Source: Saprospiraceae bacterium (lineage in GTDB: Bacteria; Bacteroidota; Bacteroidia; Chitinophagales; Saprospiraceae). From it: a DNA stretch of 64,000 nt. The notes beneath the pieces were generated by a model that saw nothing but the letters and a program-made list of their open reading frames with translations, was not told the DNA's origin and did not search any database. Position numbers and translations under genes: made by a program. The stretch is from contig JADKBV010000011.1 in NCBI GenBank assembly GCA_016714895.1, forward strand, positions 1,240,001-1,304,000, written 5' to 3'. Below are positions 46,919-56,559 of this stretch, in pieces (the first letter of the stretch is position 1; every line of letters begins with the position of its first letter).

Positions 46919-47917
46919 TTATTTTTTTTGGTTCATGTCGAAAATATTCAAAAAAGTATTCATATCGACATGACGTACATGATCCGTAAGCGGGTTTGGG
47001 TCAGGGTAACAAAGTGCCTCAAATAAAGCTTGTTTTTTTGTTTTATCCACATCAGGAAAAACAGGGATTCGATATACCTTTTGTGAAATTGCGTCGAAAA
47101 CATGGAGTGAACCATAATATTGTGTAAAACCATATCCCGGAATCTCCACATTGGGTTTTGTTTTTACCAACGATTTTTTTAAAGGATCATATTCGAAAAT
47201 AAATGGATTGCCCTCCATATTTCTGTCTATCTGATAGAGTACGGCATGATGATCATAAAATTCATTATTTTGGATGGCATCAATCAAAACAGGCAGGATG
47301 TCGGATATCACATCTATATTCAAATGAACCAAAAGCAGACATAATGCGTCATAACCATCTTTTCCAAGCTGAGCGTAAGAGGGTAATTTACCACGGTTGT
47401 ATGTTATCAGTTGTTTTAATCTGAAAGCATTGGTATTATCGACCATTTCGCGGTAAGGAGATTTAAAAAGATCTTCGGAGGAGCGTACATACTGATCTTT
47501 AGTTTCCATGTCCAACAATTCCCGAATCAAAAGAGAGTCGAGCCCGGTTTCATAGGTTTTTCTCCAATCCATATAGTCAACTTCCGACAGGTAAATATTT
47601 TGCTGATTATTTTGGGCCAGGTAAGATTGTAGTTCATAAAAAGATTCTCCTTTCAGGCTTCCGTGCTTCAGCAAAGCGGGGATCAGTTTTTCTCTTTTTT
47701 CTCTGAAAGCCCAGGAAAGGGTGTTATAGGTATGCGACAAGTCGCCGAAACCGGACGAAAAAACTTCATAAAACAGGGAATCCGCTTTATCGTTATTTCC
47801 TTTTTTGCTTTGTCTGTGTGCCTCGTAATACAAATCAAAGTTTTTACAACCCTGATTTTGTGCCACAGTTTGGAAGGAAAACGTAAAACCAATAAAAAGT
47901 AAAAATAACATTTTCAT
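46919..47917 (-). CDS. Secreted protein of unknown function
   Basis: 332 residues from the ATG at 47917 (MKMLFLLFIGFTFSFQTVAQ), which gives a clean signal peptide ending VAQ; the start at 47941 adds 8 residues of no value. The N-terminal third resembles TPR-like helix pairs (YYEAHRQSKKGNNDKADSLF, YNTLSWAFREKREKLIPALL). The rest has no motif that I recognise (IDRNMEGNPFIFEYDPLKKS, HVFDAISQKVYRIPVFPDVD). It is a single gene on the minus strand. Confidence 0.75.
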   Translation of the reverse strand: MKMLFLLFIGFTFSFQTVAQNQGCKNFDLYYEAHRQSKKGNNDKADSLFYEVFSSGFGDLSHTYNTLSWAFREKREKLIPALLKHGSLKGESFYELQSYLAQNNQQNIYLSEVDYMDWRKTYETGLDSLLIRELLDMETKDQYVRSSEDLFKSPYREMVDNTNAFRLKQLITYNRGKLPSYAQLGKDGYDALCLLLVHLNIDVISDILPVLIDAIQNNEFYDHHAVLYQIDRNMEGNPFIFEYDPLKKSLVKTKPNVEIPGYGFTQYYGSLHVFDAISQKVYRIPVFPDVDKTKKQALFEALCYPDPNPLTDHVRHVDMNTFLNIFDMNQKK

Positions 47918-48010
47918 TTTTGCGGGATTTGTAAGCAGCAAAAATATAAAAATATTCCGGTATTACAGCGTGATTTTTTACAAAAGGGGTAGGCTTAATC
48001 AAACAAGAAA

Positions 48011-48038
48011 AGCCCCTCATCATATGAAAAGGAGCTTA
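48011..48038 (-). terminator. Probable terminator of the yceD-rpmF operon
   Basis: On the minus strand AAGCTCCT pairs with AGGGGCTT (one mismatch) around a 12-nt loop, followed by TTCTTGTTT as a weak U-rich tail. It lies 26 nt past the rpmF stop. Confidence 0.5.
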
Positions 48039-48063
48039 TTATTTTGTATCCGAAATCAGGAAA

Positions 48064-48264
48064 TTATTCTACCTCTTCTTCTACTTTGGCCTGAATGACC
48101 ATCTTGCTGTTATAATACATGTTGCCTTCATGCCAGTAAGCTCTGTGCATCATGTGGGTTTCACCGGTAGTTCTGCATACTGTCAACTGAGGCATCTCTG
48201 CCTTGTGATGTGTTCTTCTTTTATTTTTTTTGGATTTGGAAACCCTGCTCTTAGGATGTGCCAT
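48064..48264 (-). CDS. rpmF: 50S ribosomal protein bL32
   Basis: 66 residues. The basic start MAHPKSRVSKSKKNKRRTHH is typical of L32, followed by CRTTGETHMMHRAYWHEGNMYYN. Only one Cys is present, so the zinc-ribbon cysteines are absent (the C-minus form). It follows the yceD gene by 18 nt in the classic yceD-rpmF arrangement; plsX and fabH, often next, are absent here. Confidence 0.97.
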   Translation of the reverse strand: MAHPKSRVSKSKKNKRRTHHKAEMPQLTVCRTTGETHMMHRAYWHEGNMYYNSKMVIQAKVEEEVE

Positions 48265-48282
48265 AATAAAATATTTTAGTAC

Positions 48283-48798
48283 TTACAATTTAATGTCTTT
48301 GAATATATTGATGGTATCCCCATCGTCTTCTTTTTGTTCTCCGGCTTCTGTCAGATATCGTAACACTTCATCATTACAAGGTCTGATTTTTTCGTTTTCG
48401 CAATCATAAATTTTGATAAGCGGTACGGAAACCAAAATGTTTTCATAAAGTAATCCGGCCAGATTCAGAGAAGTATCTTCCTCTTTGATAAACATTACTT
48501 CATCATCACTTTCATCAGGGTTTCCGGTTTTTACATGTAATGTACTTTCCGTAATAACCGGTAAATGAATGTCAGCCAGGCAACGATCACAATTCGTTTC
48601 CACAAATCCTTTGATTTTGGTCTGAACGATGATATGGTTACTCCTTTTATCGACCTCGACTTTTGCGCTAAACCGTCCTTTTTTTACTAAATTCTGATCA
48701 AACTCAGCAAAAAAATCATCGTCTATCTCAAAAGTATAGGTGTGTAACTCATTCTTCAAACCCGTTATCGGTAATGAAAAATGTTGTAACTTGTCCAT
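48283..48798 (-). CDS. yceD: DUF177 (YceD-like) protein
   Basis: 171 residues from the ATG at 48798 (MDKLQHFSLPITGLKNELHTY). The upstream in-frame start at 48846 adds 16 unconserved residues. DUF177 proteins are tied to 23S rRNA accumulation and large-subunit assembly. The family's NCDRCLADI region and acidic C-terminus with DPRxxxLxxL-like spacing are visible (EKIRPCNDEVLRYL). It is co-transcribed with rpmF. Confidence 0.9.
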   Translation of the reverse strand: MDKLQHFSLPITGLKNELHTYTFEIDDDFFAEFDQNLVKKGRFSAKVEVDKRSNHIIVQTKIKGFVETNCDRCLADIHLPVITESTLHVKTGNPDESDDEVMFIKEEDTSLNLAGLLYENILVSVPLIKIYDCENEKIRPCNDEVLRYLTEAGEQKEDDGDTINIFKDIKL

Positions 48799-48910
48799 GA
48801 TAAAAGAACTTTTTGAAATCGGGCTGCAAATGTAGTAATTAATCATTTATTTTTTGTCATTTCGACCATGAAAATGATAAAAAAATCTTCAAAATTAAGG
48901 GAAGGTCCTT

Positions 48911-49396
48911 TTACAGCCATATTTCAAGCATGCCACCGTCGTTTTTTTCAGAGATAAATCGAACAGAAAATTCGTTTTTCGCTATAGCGGTGACCTCACT
49001 TTTAAGAACCCCCTCTCCTTTGCCACAGATGACGTACACGATTGATCTTTTGCGTTGATAGTTTTCTTTAAAAAAGGCCCTGCACATTCTGAGTTGGTAT
49101 TGTAATATGATAATAGCGCCACTATGGATCATCGAAGGTTCGAGTTTTTCGATATGAAGATCAATGGTGTTAGGATGGGCAATATCCATCGGTACTGTTT
49201 TGGTTTCTTTTTTTTCAAATACCCAATCCGGAAATTCGAATGTGTTTTCTTCTATTACTTTAATATTGCCGGCACTACTTATGATGACCCCTTCATCCGT
49301 TTTTACTTTGACTTTGCCATCTTTCAAAACTTCCAAAACGGTCCCTTTGCGCTGAGATTTTAACAGAAAAACCTTTTCCCCTATCCAGAATGACAT
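48911..49396 (-). CDS. Smr-domain protein
   Basis: 161 residues. An N-terminal SH3-like beta strand region (WIGEKVFLLKSQRKGTVLEV, KVKVKTDEGVIISSAGNIKV) is followed by an Smr-like domain at ~85-160 (NTIDLHIEKL, LRMCRAFFKENYQRKRSIVY, VICGKGEGVLKSEV). The usual DLHG and HGxGxG motifs are altered to DLHI and CGKGEG, so nuclease activity is doubtful. MutS2-like Smr proteins of this short form are common in Bacteroidota. It starts 11 nt after the HhH/barrel gene. Confidence 0.85.
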   Translation of the reverse strand: MSFWIGEKVFLLKSQRKGTVLEVLKDGKVKVKTDEGVIISSAGNIKVIEENTFEFPDWVFEKKETKTVPMDIAHPNTIDLHIEKLEPSMIHSGAIIILQYQLRMCRAFFKENYQRKRSIVYVICGKGEGVLKSEVTAIAKNEFSVRFISEKNDGGMLEIWL

Positions 49397-49407
49397 ACTA
49401 TTGTTGT

Positions 49408-51507
49408 TTAAAAACTGATTTTCAGTTGGGTTTTCAACTCTGTTCTGTTGCGCCCTTCGATAAATTCATTGCCCGAACCGATGACCCCGTCGTTTGCAAA
49501 AAAGGTGTTTCCGTAGCGGAATTCCCAGGTAAGCCAATTATTTATCCGGTATCTGAAATTTGTATACAATCTCGATCCCCGGTGTTGGAAAAAAGGTATA
49601 AAAAATTCAAAGAGGATATCATTTTCATAGGTATAAATCCTGGCATCAAAACTTTCAATGTCAAAAACACAATACCGTGCCGAAAACGAAAAGGGTTTGG
49701 CTATCGGTTTGTATATCAAATCCTGATACATCAGCACGCCGGAAGAACGGCTTCCTTTTTCATAAAATGAAAACTCTATTCTGTTCCGGATTTCCCATTC
49801 AGAACTGATTTTATAGTTCATGTGAAATCTCAGTCGCTGTAAGACAAAATCTTCAGGTGCATAGATGTAGTCACCTGATGTAGATGAGGGATTAAGTTGT
49901 TTGTTGACAAAACGATATTGTGTGTACACATCGAGTTTTCGTTTGAGTGTATAAGCGATTTTGACAAAAAAGTCTCTGCCGCGTGTCGGACCGTTACGTC
50001 GATAGCCCACCCAGGGATTTTTCCAGAAGTCAACATAGGTGCTTATGACTATTTTTGGAAAAGGACGTATATCAAAACCGGTATACAAACCATTTTCATT
50101 GATGGGTAAAGTCGCATCACCAAAAGCATTGGCATTCAACACTTGATATTCAGGCGAAAAATGTCTGTATAACATGGAAAAATCGATCCTTCTGTCCAGA
50201 CTGGCCAATAAACCATTGGTAATGGCAGGTGCTCCGTTGTCACTGACTGCCCATTCTCCGAAAAAGGTGACATTTCGTCTTTGATATTGATAATCAAAAC
50301 TGGTATTGTGCAGTTGTTTTCCTGTAAAGGTATATTTTCGGTACAAAGCTTCGTCTCTGATAAAAGGAATGTTGAATCCTGTATATAAATAATTCAGACC
50401 CAGTCTCAGGTTTTTGTATTCGTATTTGATACTACCACCGGCATTCATTTGTTTTGCAATATTTTTGCCTAACATTTCTGAAGCGGTGCGGTGTAAACCA
50501 CTTTCTATAATGGACGAAAAATTTTCAAAATCAGAATTTTCAGTTGTATCACTTTGAATCCGGGCATTAAGTGGTTTGTACGAAGCCAGGACACCAATAC
50601 GAACTAAAGGATGTGGTTGAAACTCTGCAGCCACACCCCGGAAGTAATTGACTTCATTGACCGAACTGTAGGGACGCGAAAACCGGTTACCTTTTTTGAC
50701 ATTCATGACAAAGGAAGATTTCCGGCCGCCGAAATCATTGTGAATAATGATTCCCTGACCCATGCTCGCTGTAAAATCTCCGATAGTAACTGAATTGATT
50801 TTCGGTGTAAGTTTGGTCCCGTGAAGAAAAAACGAATAAAAGTCAAAACCGGCCCGATTGATATCTCTGAAAAACGGTTCTCCGGGATCTTTTTCGGCTG
50901 TCAGCCCCATCCTGAAATAATTGCCCGCCTGATATCGGTAACGAAGGTAAAAACTGTTGGGATCGCCAATATAAGGTGTGACTCCGTCGCTGTTGGGAAG
51001 GTAACCTTTTCGGGTTTGCAGGACCCTTTTTGCTTTTAAGAAAAGATCGGAATCACCTTCCTTATAAAACTCTTTCCAGTTAAAGGCGTACAAATCCTGA
51101 AATCCTCTTTTGACGGTGAGAAACGGAACAATGTTTTTGATAAACGGCAGGGTCCAGGATGGAATGGTCTGTAATTCATAAATACTCAGAAAATTTCCAA
51201 AAGTATTTCGGTGTTGCAGCAGCTGACGAATCTGGTTTTCATTGATGATGATGAGATCGCGCAATTCTTCTTCCGTAGCCTCATTGATGTCAATGGGATT
51301 CTGATAATAAAAAGAAAGATTTTCGAAAATGGTATTAAAATCAAAATTTTCGTCTTCACTATTTTCCAAAAAATCTTCGATGATGGTGGCTACTAAAGGG
51401 TTGTCCTGCACATTCTGTGAAAATGAAGGGTATACAAACATTAACTGAACCCCAAACCATAAGGAAAGGAAACGCAAGGTTTGCAAACTGAAATGTGGTC
51501 GGATCAT
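49408..51507 (-). CDS. Helix-hairpin-helix protein with outer-membrane beta-barrel
   Basis: 699 residues from the ATG at 51507 (MIRPHFSLQTLRFLSLWFGV), whose signal peptide ends ...FSQ; the start at 51627 gives 40 extra residues that look non-coding. Residues ~25-120 carry ComEA-type HhH motifs (NPIDINEATEEELRDLIIIN, FGNFLSIYELQTIPSWTLPF). The rest (~150-699) is rich in alternating aromatic strands (FYLRYRYQAGNYFRMGLTAE, VKIAYTLKRKLDVYTQYRFV) and ends in Phe, as in outer-membrane barrels. HhH-barrel fusions of this sort are frequent in Bacteroidota; they are suspected to help DNA uptake, unproven. Confidence 0.85.
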   Translation of the reverse strand: MIRPHFSLQTLRFLSLWFGVQLMFVYPSFSQNVQDNPLVATIIEDFLENSEDENFDFNTIFENLSFYYQNPIDINEATEEELRDLIIINENQIRQLLQHRNTFGNFLSIYELQTIPSWTLPFIKNIVPFLTVKRGFQDLYAFNWKEFYKEGDSDLFLKAKRVLQTRKGYLPNSDGVTPYIGDPNSFYLRYRYQAGNYFRMGLTAEKDPGEPFFRDINRAGFDFYSFFLHGTKLTPKINSVTIGDFTASMGQGIIIHNDFGGRKSSFVMNVKKGNRFSRPYSSVNEVNYFRGVAAEFQPHPLVRIGVLASYKPLNARIQSDTTENSDFENFSSIIESGLHRTASEMLGKNIAKQMNAGGSIKYEYKNLRLGLNYLYTGFNIPFIRDEALYRKYTFTGKQLHNTSFDYQYQRRNVTFFGEWAVSDNGAPAITNGLLASLDRRIDFSMLYRHFSPEYQVLNANAFGDATLPINENGLYTGFDIRPFPKIVISTYVDFWKNPWVGYRRNGPTRGRDFFVKIAYTLKRKLDVYTQYRFVNKQLNPSSTSGDYIYAPEDFVLQRLRFHMNYKISSEWEIRNRIEFSFYEKGSRSSGVLMYQDLIYKPIAKPFSFSARYCVFDIESFDARIYTYENDILFEFFIPFFQHRGSRLYTNFRYRINNWLTWEFRYGNTFFANDGVIGSGNEFIEGRNRTELKTQLKISF

Positions 51508-51733
51508 AAAATCTTTATTGCCGACGGCAAAAATAACAATTATTGTCTCAGTAGGTATGAGTTGGACAAAAAGGAATTGTAAAATATATCTTTTCACACA
51601 ATTGTTTCCGAAGACGAAAAAGACCAATGTGTTTTTTGCGAATATTTTTAATGAACGTCATTGCGAAAATTATTTTTTCCGGCATGTTACTAAATTAGCA
51701 GTTTTGGATAAATTTTGTAACAACCGTCCTCCG

Positions 51734-51741
51734 TAGTTTTG
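51734..51741 (+). promoter_or_regulatory. -7 element TAGTTTTG upstream of the M43 protease gene
   Basis: TAGTTTTG matches TAnnTTTG 17 nt before the ATG at 51759. A TTG at 51715-51717 is 16 nt upstream, somewhat short of the usual 17-21 nt. Confidence 0.5.
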
Positions 51742-51758
51742 TCAAAAATATTGAGATT

Positions 51759-53861
51759 ATGTTGTTTAAAATGTATTTTATTCCCCTTTGTTTTTGGTTT
51801 TTAACGTGTTTTAGCCTTTTTGCACAACACGATGAGCCATGCGGTCAGGCGCACGTCACCCGTCAATGGTTTGTCAAACATCCTGAAAAGATGAACAACT
51901 ACGAAGTAACATTGGAAAAGATTTACAAAAATCTGAAAAATAAACATATTGAAAACCGGAATGATACACTTTATACCATACCGGTAGTATTTCATATATT
52001 GCATCTCAACGGACCTGAAAATGTGAGTGACGAACAAATTTTTGATCAGATCAGGATTCTGAACCGTGATTATCAAAAAATGAATGCAGATACTTCCATG
52101 GTGGTTCCGGCTTTTAAAAACAATATTGCTAAAGTGAATTTTGCTTTTAAACTGGCAACTATTGATCCGGATGGTTATTGTACCAATGGTATCGTACGCC
52201 ATTACACGCCTAAAACGGTGTGGAATGCCAACAATCTGGCTGATTTTACCTATACTTGGCCTCCAGAAAAATACCTGAATGTTTATGTCGTTCGCTCAAT
52301 CAATATTGCTCCGGCATACACGTTTCTTCCCGGTATCGGCATCCCGGAATCTGCCGATGCGATCGTCATTCAACACAATATCATGGGAAGTATCGGTACG
52401 GCAAGTGTAGCCAATTCAAGAGCACTGACACATGAAGTGGGCCATTGGTTTGGTTTGCCTCATACATGGGGTGTGACGAATGCACCCGGTGTCGCATGTG
52501 GGGATGATTTTGTAGAGGATACACCTTTAACTAAAGGGTTTACTACGTGTGCGATCAATAATTCAAAAATCTGTGACCCGCTTATCGAAGAAAATGTTCA
52601 GAATTATATGGATTATGCGCCTTGCAAACTTATGTTTACCAATGGCCAGTCAGATTACATGCATGAAACCATTAACCTTGGTCTTAATAAAAGAAATCTC
52701 TTAATCAGTGATGAAAACCTGATAGCAACCGGAGTAACAGGAAATAATCCTTGCGCGGTAAAAGCTGATTTTGAAGCAAGCAGCGTTACCATTTGTAAAG
52801 GTCAGTCGGTTGTTTTTACAAATAGAAGTCAAACAGGTGATGCAACCGGTAGTTTGTTGTGGAATTTTGAAGGTGGTTTGCCGGCAACTTCCACAGACAG
52901 CACGGTTGAAACTACTTTTTCCGATGCAGGTGATTTTTTGATTACACTTATCGTAACCAGTCCAAACGGTACAGATACTACATTCCGATACATCAGCGTT
53001 ATTGATGGCGAAAACGGAAAAAAACCGGAACATATATATTCTTTTTCCGGTGAGTTTCTGCCTGATGATCTTGAGGTTTATAATATACCGGAAGACGTTT
53101 CGAAATGGGAGATTCAACCTTTTGTTGGAGCCAATCAAACGGAAGGTTGTGTGTATCTGAATAATTTTTCCAATCCGGCTTTTGGGGCTAAAAGAGATTT
53201 TTTTCAAACCGGATTTTTTGATTTGAGTCAGTCCGACAAACCAGAAATGTCTTTTTATTATGCTTATGCAAAAAGATATGAAAACCAGGCGGATTCTTTC
53301 AGAATGGAATATACCTTCGATTGCGGTGAAACCTGGAAAAATTATTTGGGTTTGCCTTCACCAAATACCATGGCCAACAATACCGGTAAAACCAGAAATA
53401 CAGCATTTGAACCATCTGGTGATCAGGAATGGAGGAAACTTACCCTTTCGGGAAATTTTGCTAATATTTTCAAAAATAAACCTAGCGTACGGTTCCGCTT
53501 TTATTTCGGGTCAGATTCCAATAATGCAGGCTCCAATAATATGTATCTCGATGAAATCAATATTACCGATGAAGTTTCGACGGCGACCAAAGAACTTTCA
53601 CCTGATATTTTTGAAGTTTTTCCCAATCCTTCCAACGGGGTCGTAAACCTGTTAATTCCTTTTCAGAAAAGTTTGATTGCCGGGGTGACTCTTACAGATA
53701 TCACCGGAAATAATATTCACGTTTTACAGGAGGGTTCGGAAAACAACGGAACAACACATTTTACCCTGAACGACAAACTTGTTTTGCCGGCTGGAATTTA
53801 TTTTCTCAAAATATTTATCAAAGGGTATTCCGTGTCCGTTATAAAGGTTGTTTTGTTGTAA
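51759..53861 (+). CDS. Secreted M43 (pappalysin-like) metalloprotease with PKD and T9SS domains
   Basis: 700 residues. Signal peptide ~1-22. The metzincin zinc motif is complete: H225-E226-V-G-H229-W-F-G-L-P-H235, with the Met-turn in QNYMDYAPCKLMFT. Family signatures are CTNGIVRHY and LNVYVVR. A PKD domain at ~330-415 (FEASSVTICKGQSVVFTNRS) precedes a jelly-roll stretch (ETWKNYLGLPSPN) and a type A T9SS domain (VFPNPSNGVVNLLI, LPAGIYFLKIFI). Relatives include cytophagalysins, which are surface or extracellular proteases. It is divergent from the HhH-barrel gene. Confidence 0.95.
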   Translation: MLFKMYFIPLCFWFLTCFSLFAQHDEPCGQAHVTRQWFVKHPEKMNNYEVTLEKIYKNLKNKHIENRNDTLYTIPVVFHILHLNGPENVSDEQIFDQIRILNRDYQKMNADTSMVVPAFKNNIAKVNFAFKLATIDPDGYCTNGIVRHYTPKTVWNANNLADFTYTWPPEKYLNVYVVRSINIAPAYTFLPGIGIPESADAIVIQHNIMGSIGTASVANSRALTHEVGHWFGLPHTWGVTNAPGVACGDDFVEDTPLTKGFTTCAINNSKICDPLIEENVQNYMDYAPCKLMFTNGQSDYMHETINLGLNKRNLLISDENLIATGVTGNNPCAVKADFEASSVTICKGQSVVFTNRSQTGDATGSLLWNFEGGLPATSTDSTVETTFSDAGDFLITLIVTSPNGTDTTFRYISVIDGENGKKPEHIYSFSGEFLPDDLEVYNIPEDVSKWEIQPFVGANQTEGCVYLNNFSNPAFGAKRDFFQTGFFDLSQSDKPEMSFYYAYAKRYENQADSFRMEYTFDCGETWKNYLGLPSPNTMANNTGKTRNTAFEPSGDQEWRKLTLSGNFANIFKNKPSVRFRFYFGSDSNNAGSNNMYLDEINITDEVSTATKELSPDIFEVFPNPSNGVVNLLIPFQKSLIAGVTLTDITGNNIHVLQEGSENNGTTHFTLNDKLVLPAGIYFLKIFIKGYSVSVIKVVLL

Positions 53862-53886
53862 TTGTAGAACCCAATCTTTTACTATC

Positions 53887-53919
53887 AAAAAAAACCTGAC
53901 ATTTGTTCGGGTTTTTTTT
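53887..53919 (+). terminator. Terminator after the M43 protease gene
   Basis: A stem of 13 pairs with one G-U (AAAAAAAACCTGA with TTCGGGTTTTTTTT) and a 7-nt loop runs into 8 Ts. It lies 25 nt after the stop. The A/T-symmetric stem may work in both directions. Confidence 0.85.
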
Positions 53920-53963
53920 ATTGCAATCTATTTGTTTTTTGAAATCATATTGTAGACTTCACC

Positions 53964-56405
53964 ATGCGATCAATTTTTATACATATATTTTTATTCTTTT
54001 TTGGAACAAGTTTGTTTTCTCAAAATACCTTCAATTTTCAGGGAAAAGTGTTTGATCAAAATGGCAACGCTGTTGATCTGGCATTGGTCACTTTGGTATC
54101 AACTTCAGATTCAACCATCAGGTATTCGGTGTTTTCAGATCAGGATGGCAGTTTTTTGGTCAACAGGATAGATGAAGGTTTGTACAATCTTAATATTGGT
54201 TTTCCGGGATGTGATGTTTTGTTGCAAAAAATAGAAATCACCAAAAATGGTGGTGTTGATGATCAGGGAAATTTTGTTTTGACATGTACTTCCACAACCC
54301 TGGATGAAGTAGTCGTCAAAGGGAAAACCTCATTTATCGAACGCAAAACGGATCGTATTGTCGTTAATCCCGATGTTTTGATATCCAATGCAGGAAGTAA
54401 TATACTCGAAACTTTGGAAAAAGCTCCCGGCATTTGGGTAGATCCATCAGGAGATATTTCTCTTAAAGGACGCAGTGGCGTGGCTGTTTTTGTCGATGAC
54501 AAACCATTATATCTTTCCGGTATAGATTTGCAGAATTATTTGTCATCCATTCCGGCTTCCACTGTCAAACATATTGAAATCATGGCCAACCCTCCGGCCA
54601 AATACGATGCTGCAGGCAATGCCGGTGTGATCAATATCGTCACCAAAAGAAATCTTGTTGCCGGTTTTTTCGGAAATCTGTCCCTGAGCCTTCAACAAGG
54701 GAGATATACCCGAAGTAACAACAACCTCAATTTGTTTTATAATAAAAACAAGTGGAGTACCTATCTGAATATTTCAGGTGGCGTGCGCAATAGCTTTCAG
54801 GATCTGAATATCAACAGGTATTACAAAAATAATTTTTCGACCAATGCGTCTTCTTTTTCCCAAAATTCTTTTATCGTCAAAAAGGGTCATTCTGTAAATG
54901 TTAAATGGGGATTGGATTATTATATGTCGACCAAAATGACTTTGGGGTTTTTTGTCAGGGGGCTGACCAATCCCAATGATAACCACACCGTTAATAATGC
55001 ATTGATCAGAGATCAGTCTGATGAAATCCGCAATCGCGTTTTTGCAGATAACACCACGCAAAACAGTTTCAGAAATGTCGCTTCCAATTTGTACGCAAAA
55101 TACCTTACAGATGATGAAGGTGGACATATCCTGGCAGATGTTGATTATGTGCTTTACCGTTCGCAGAGCAATCAGATTTTTAATAATGACATCTTTTCAA
55201 ATACCAATAATCCGGTGTATCGTGATATTATACGTGGTGACTTACCTTCAGATATAACTATTGTAACCGGAAGAATCCAATATGAAAAATTTTTGAAGGA
55301 TAAATCAAAAATGGAAATCGGGATAAAAACAGCAAATACCCAAACCGACAATACAGCAGCATATACCAAGACCATTGGCAATATTACCACGCCTGACTAC
55401 GATCTTAGCAATCAGTTTGTTTACAACGAATGGATACACGCTGCTTTTGTCAATTACAACAGAAATATTGGTAAATGGGAAGCCCAGATCGGATTCAGGG
55501 CAGAAACAACAAGTTTTGAAGGATTTCAACCGGGCAATATCAGAAATCCTGATACCAGCTTTACAAGGGTGTATCATAATCTTTTTCCAACGATATTTAT
55601 TTCAGGAGCATTGGATACAGCAAATGTTCATATGTTGCAATTTTCTTTCGGAAGAAGGATAGACAGACCTTTTTTTCAGGACCTGAATCCCTTTGTCAGC
55701 CCGTTGGATAAATATACTTTTTATGGAGGAAATCCGGGACTAAAGCCAACGTATTCAAATAATTTTTCTTTAACCCATTCATTTAAAAATAAAATCAATA
55801 CCACCATCTCCTATGGATTTGTAAGTGACGGCATCAACGAAACCCTCGAAATCGTTGACAGTATTTATTATAGTCGTCCTGGTAATATTTCTGACAATCA
55901 TTCCCTTTCTCTGGCTGTGGATGGCGCCTTTAATCTGACGCCCTGGTACCGGATCAATGCATATGGAGAAGTTGGTTACCTGTCTTACAGAAGCCGGTTG
56001 TACACAGAAAACCTGGATACTGCGGGATTATATTACGCTATGAATATTACCAATACCTTTTCAGTTAATAAAGGGTGGTCATTTGAATTGCGTGGCGAAT
56101 ACAGGAGTGACATGGTGTACAGTCAGTTACTGATCAAAAGTTTTGGTATTGTCAATTTTGGGTTGAATAAAAAAATCCTGAAAGATGCCGGCAATATCCG
56201 TATTTTGGTTAGTGATCTGTTTTACACCCGAAGAGCAGACGGAATCATCAACAATCTCAGAAACACGCAGGCAGATTGGAACAGCAGATTGGATACACGT
56301 TCTGTGACGGTGGCATTTTCATACCGATTCGGAAAAGCTGTTTCACAAAAATCAAAACCAACAGGCAGCGGGTCAGACAGTGAACAACAAAGAGTAAAAA
56401 CATAA
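53964..56405 (+). CDS. TonB-dependent-receptor-like outer-membrane protein (OMP_b-brl_3 type)
   Basis: 813 residues. Signal peptide ~1-19. A carboxypeptidase-regulatory-like domain (~22-110; FQGKVFDQNGNAVDLALVTL) precedes a plug-like domain (VVKGKTSFIERKTDRIVVNP, ILETLEKAPGIWVDPSGDI, VKHIEIMANPPAKYDAAGNA). A long barrel ends SVTVAFSYRFGK with a short polar tail. This is the 'outer membrane beta-barrel family' form, shorter than SusC and with no SusD neighbour. Cargo unknown. It is followed by an AraC-type gene that could regulate it. Confidence 0.92.
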   Translation: MRSIFIHIFLFFFGTSLFSQNTFNFQGKVFDQNGNAVDLALVTLVSTSDSTIRYSVFSDQDGSFLVNRIDEGLYNLNIGFPGCDVLLQKIEITKNGGVDDQGNFVLTCTSTTLDEVVVKGKTSFIERKTDRIVVNPDVLISNAGSNILETLEKAPGIWVDPSGDISLKGRSGVAVFVDDKPLYLSGIDLQNYLSSIPASTVKHIEIMANPPAKYDAAGNAGVINIVTKRNLVAGFFGNLSLSLQQGRYTRSNNNLNLFYNKNKWSTYLNISGGVRNSFQDLNINRYYKNNFSTNASSFSQNSFIVKKGHSVNVKWGLDYYMSTKMTLGFFVRGLTNPNDNHTVNNALIRDQSDEIRNRVFADNTTQNSFRNVASNLYAKYLTDDEGGHILADVDYVLYRSQSNQIFNNDIFSNTNNPVYRDIIRGDLPSDITIVTGRIQYEKFLKDKSKMEIGIKTANTQTDNTAAYTKTIGNITTPDYDLSNQFVYNEWIHAAFVNYNRNIGKWEAQIGFRAETTSFEGFQPGNIRNPDTSFTRVYHNLFPTIFISGALDTANVHMLQFSFGRRIDRPFFQDLNPFVSPLDKYTFYGGNPGLKPTYSNNFSLTHSFKNKINTTISYGFVSDGINETLEIVDSIYYSRPGNISDNHSLSLAVDGAFNLTPWYRINAYGEVGYLSYRSRLYTENLDTAGLYYAMNITNTFSVNKGWSFELRGEYRSDMVYSQLLIKSFGIVNFGLNKKILKDAGNIRILVSDLFYTRRADGIINNLRNTQADWNSRLDTRSVTVAFSYRFGKAVSQKSKPTGSGSDSEQQRVKT

Positions 56406-56512
56406 CCAGTTTAAAAGTCGGCTGTATGGTTTTAAAAAATAATTGAAATGTCGCTACCGATACAATACGTATTATTTATATCGATTTATGAAGGGGTTTG
56501 GTCGATTTGCTC

Positions 56513-56542
56513 TTGTTTCCATGTTTTGAAAGTATACATTTG
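56513..56542 (+). promoter_or_regulatory. Promoter of the AraC-type gene
   Basis: TTG (56513-56515), 19-nt spacer and TACATTTG (56535-56542) match the Bacteroidota promoter well. The ATG follows at 56560. Confidence 0.7.
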
Positions 56543-56559
56543 ACGGAAATAATCATATC

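Noticed and set aside
46786..46989. 67-residue plus-strand ORF before the unknown secreted gene
   Set aside because: It overlaps the predicted promoter of the coiled-coil gene and the 3' end of the minus-strand gene, with no protein-like pattern.
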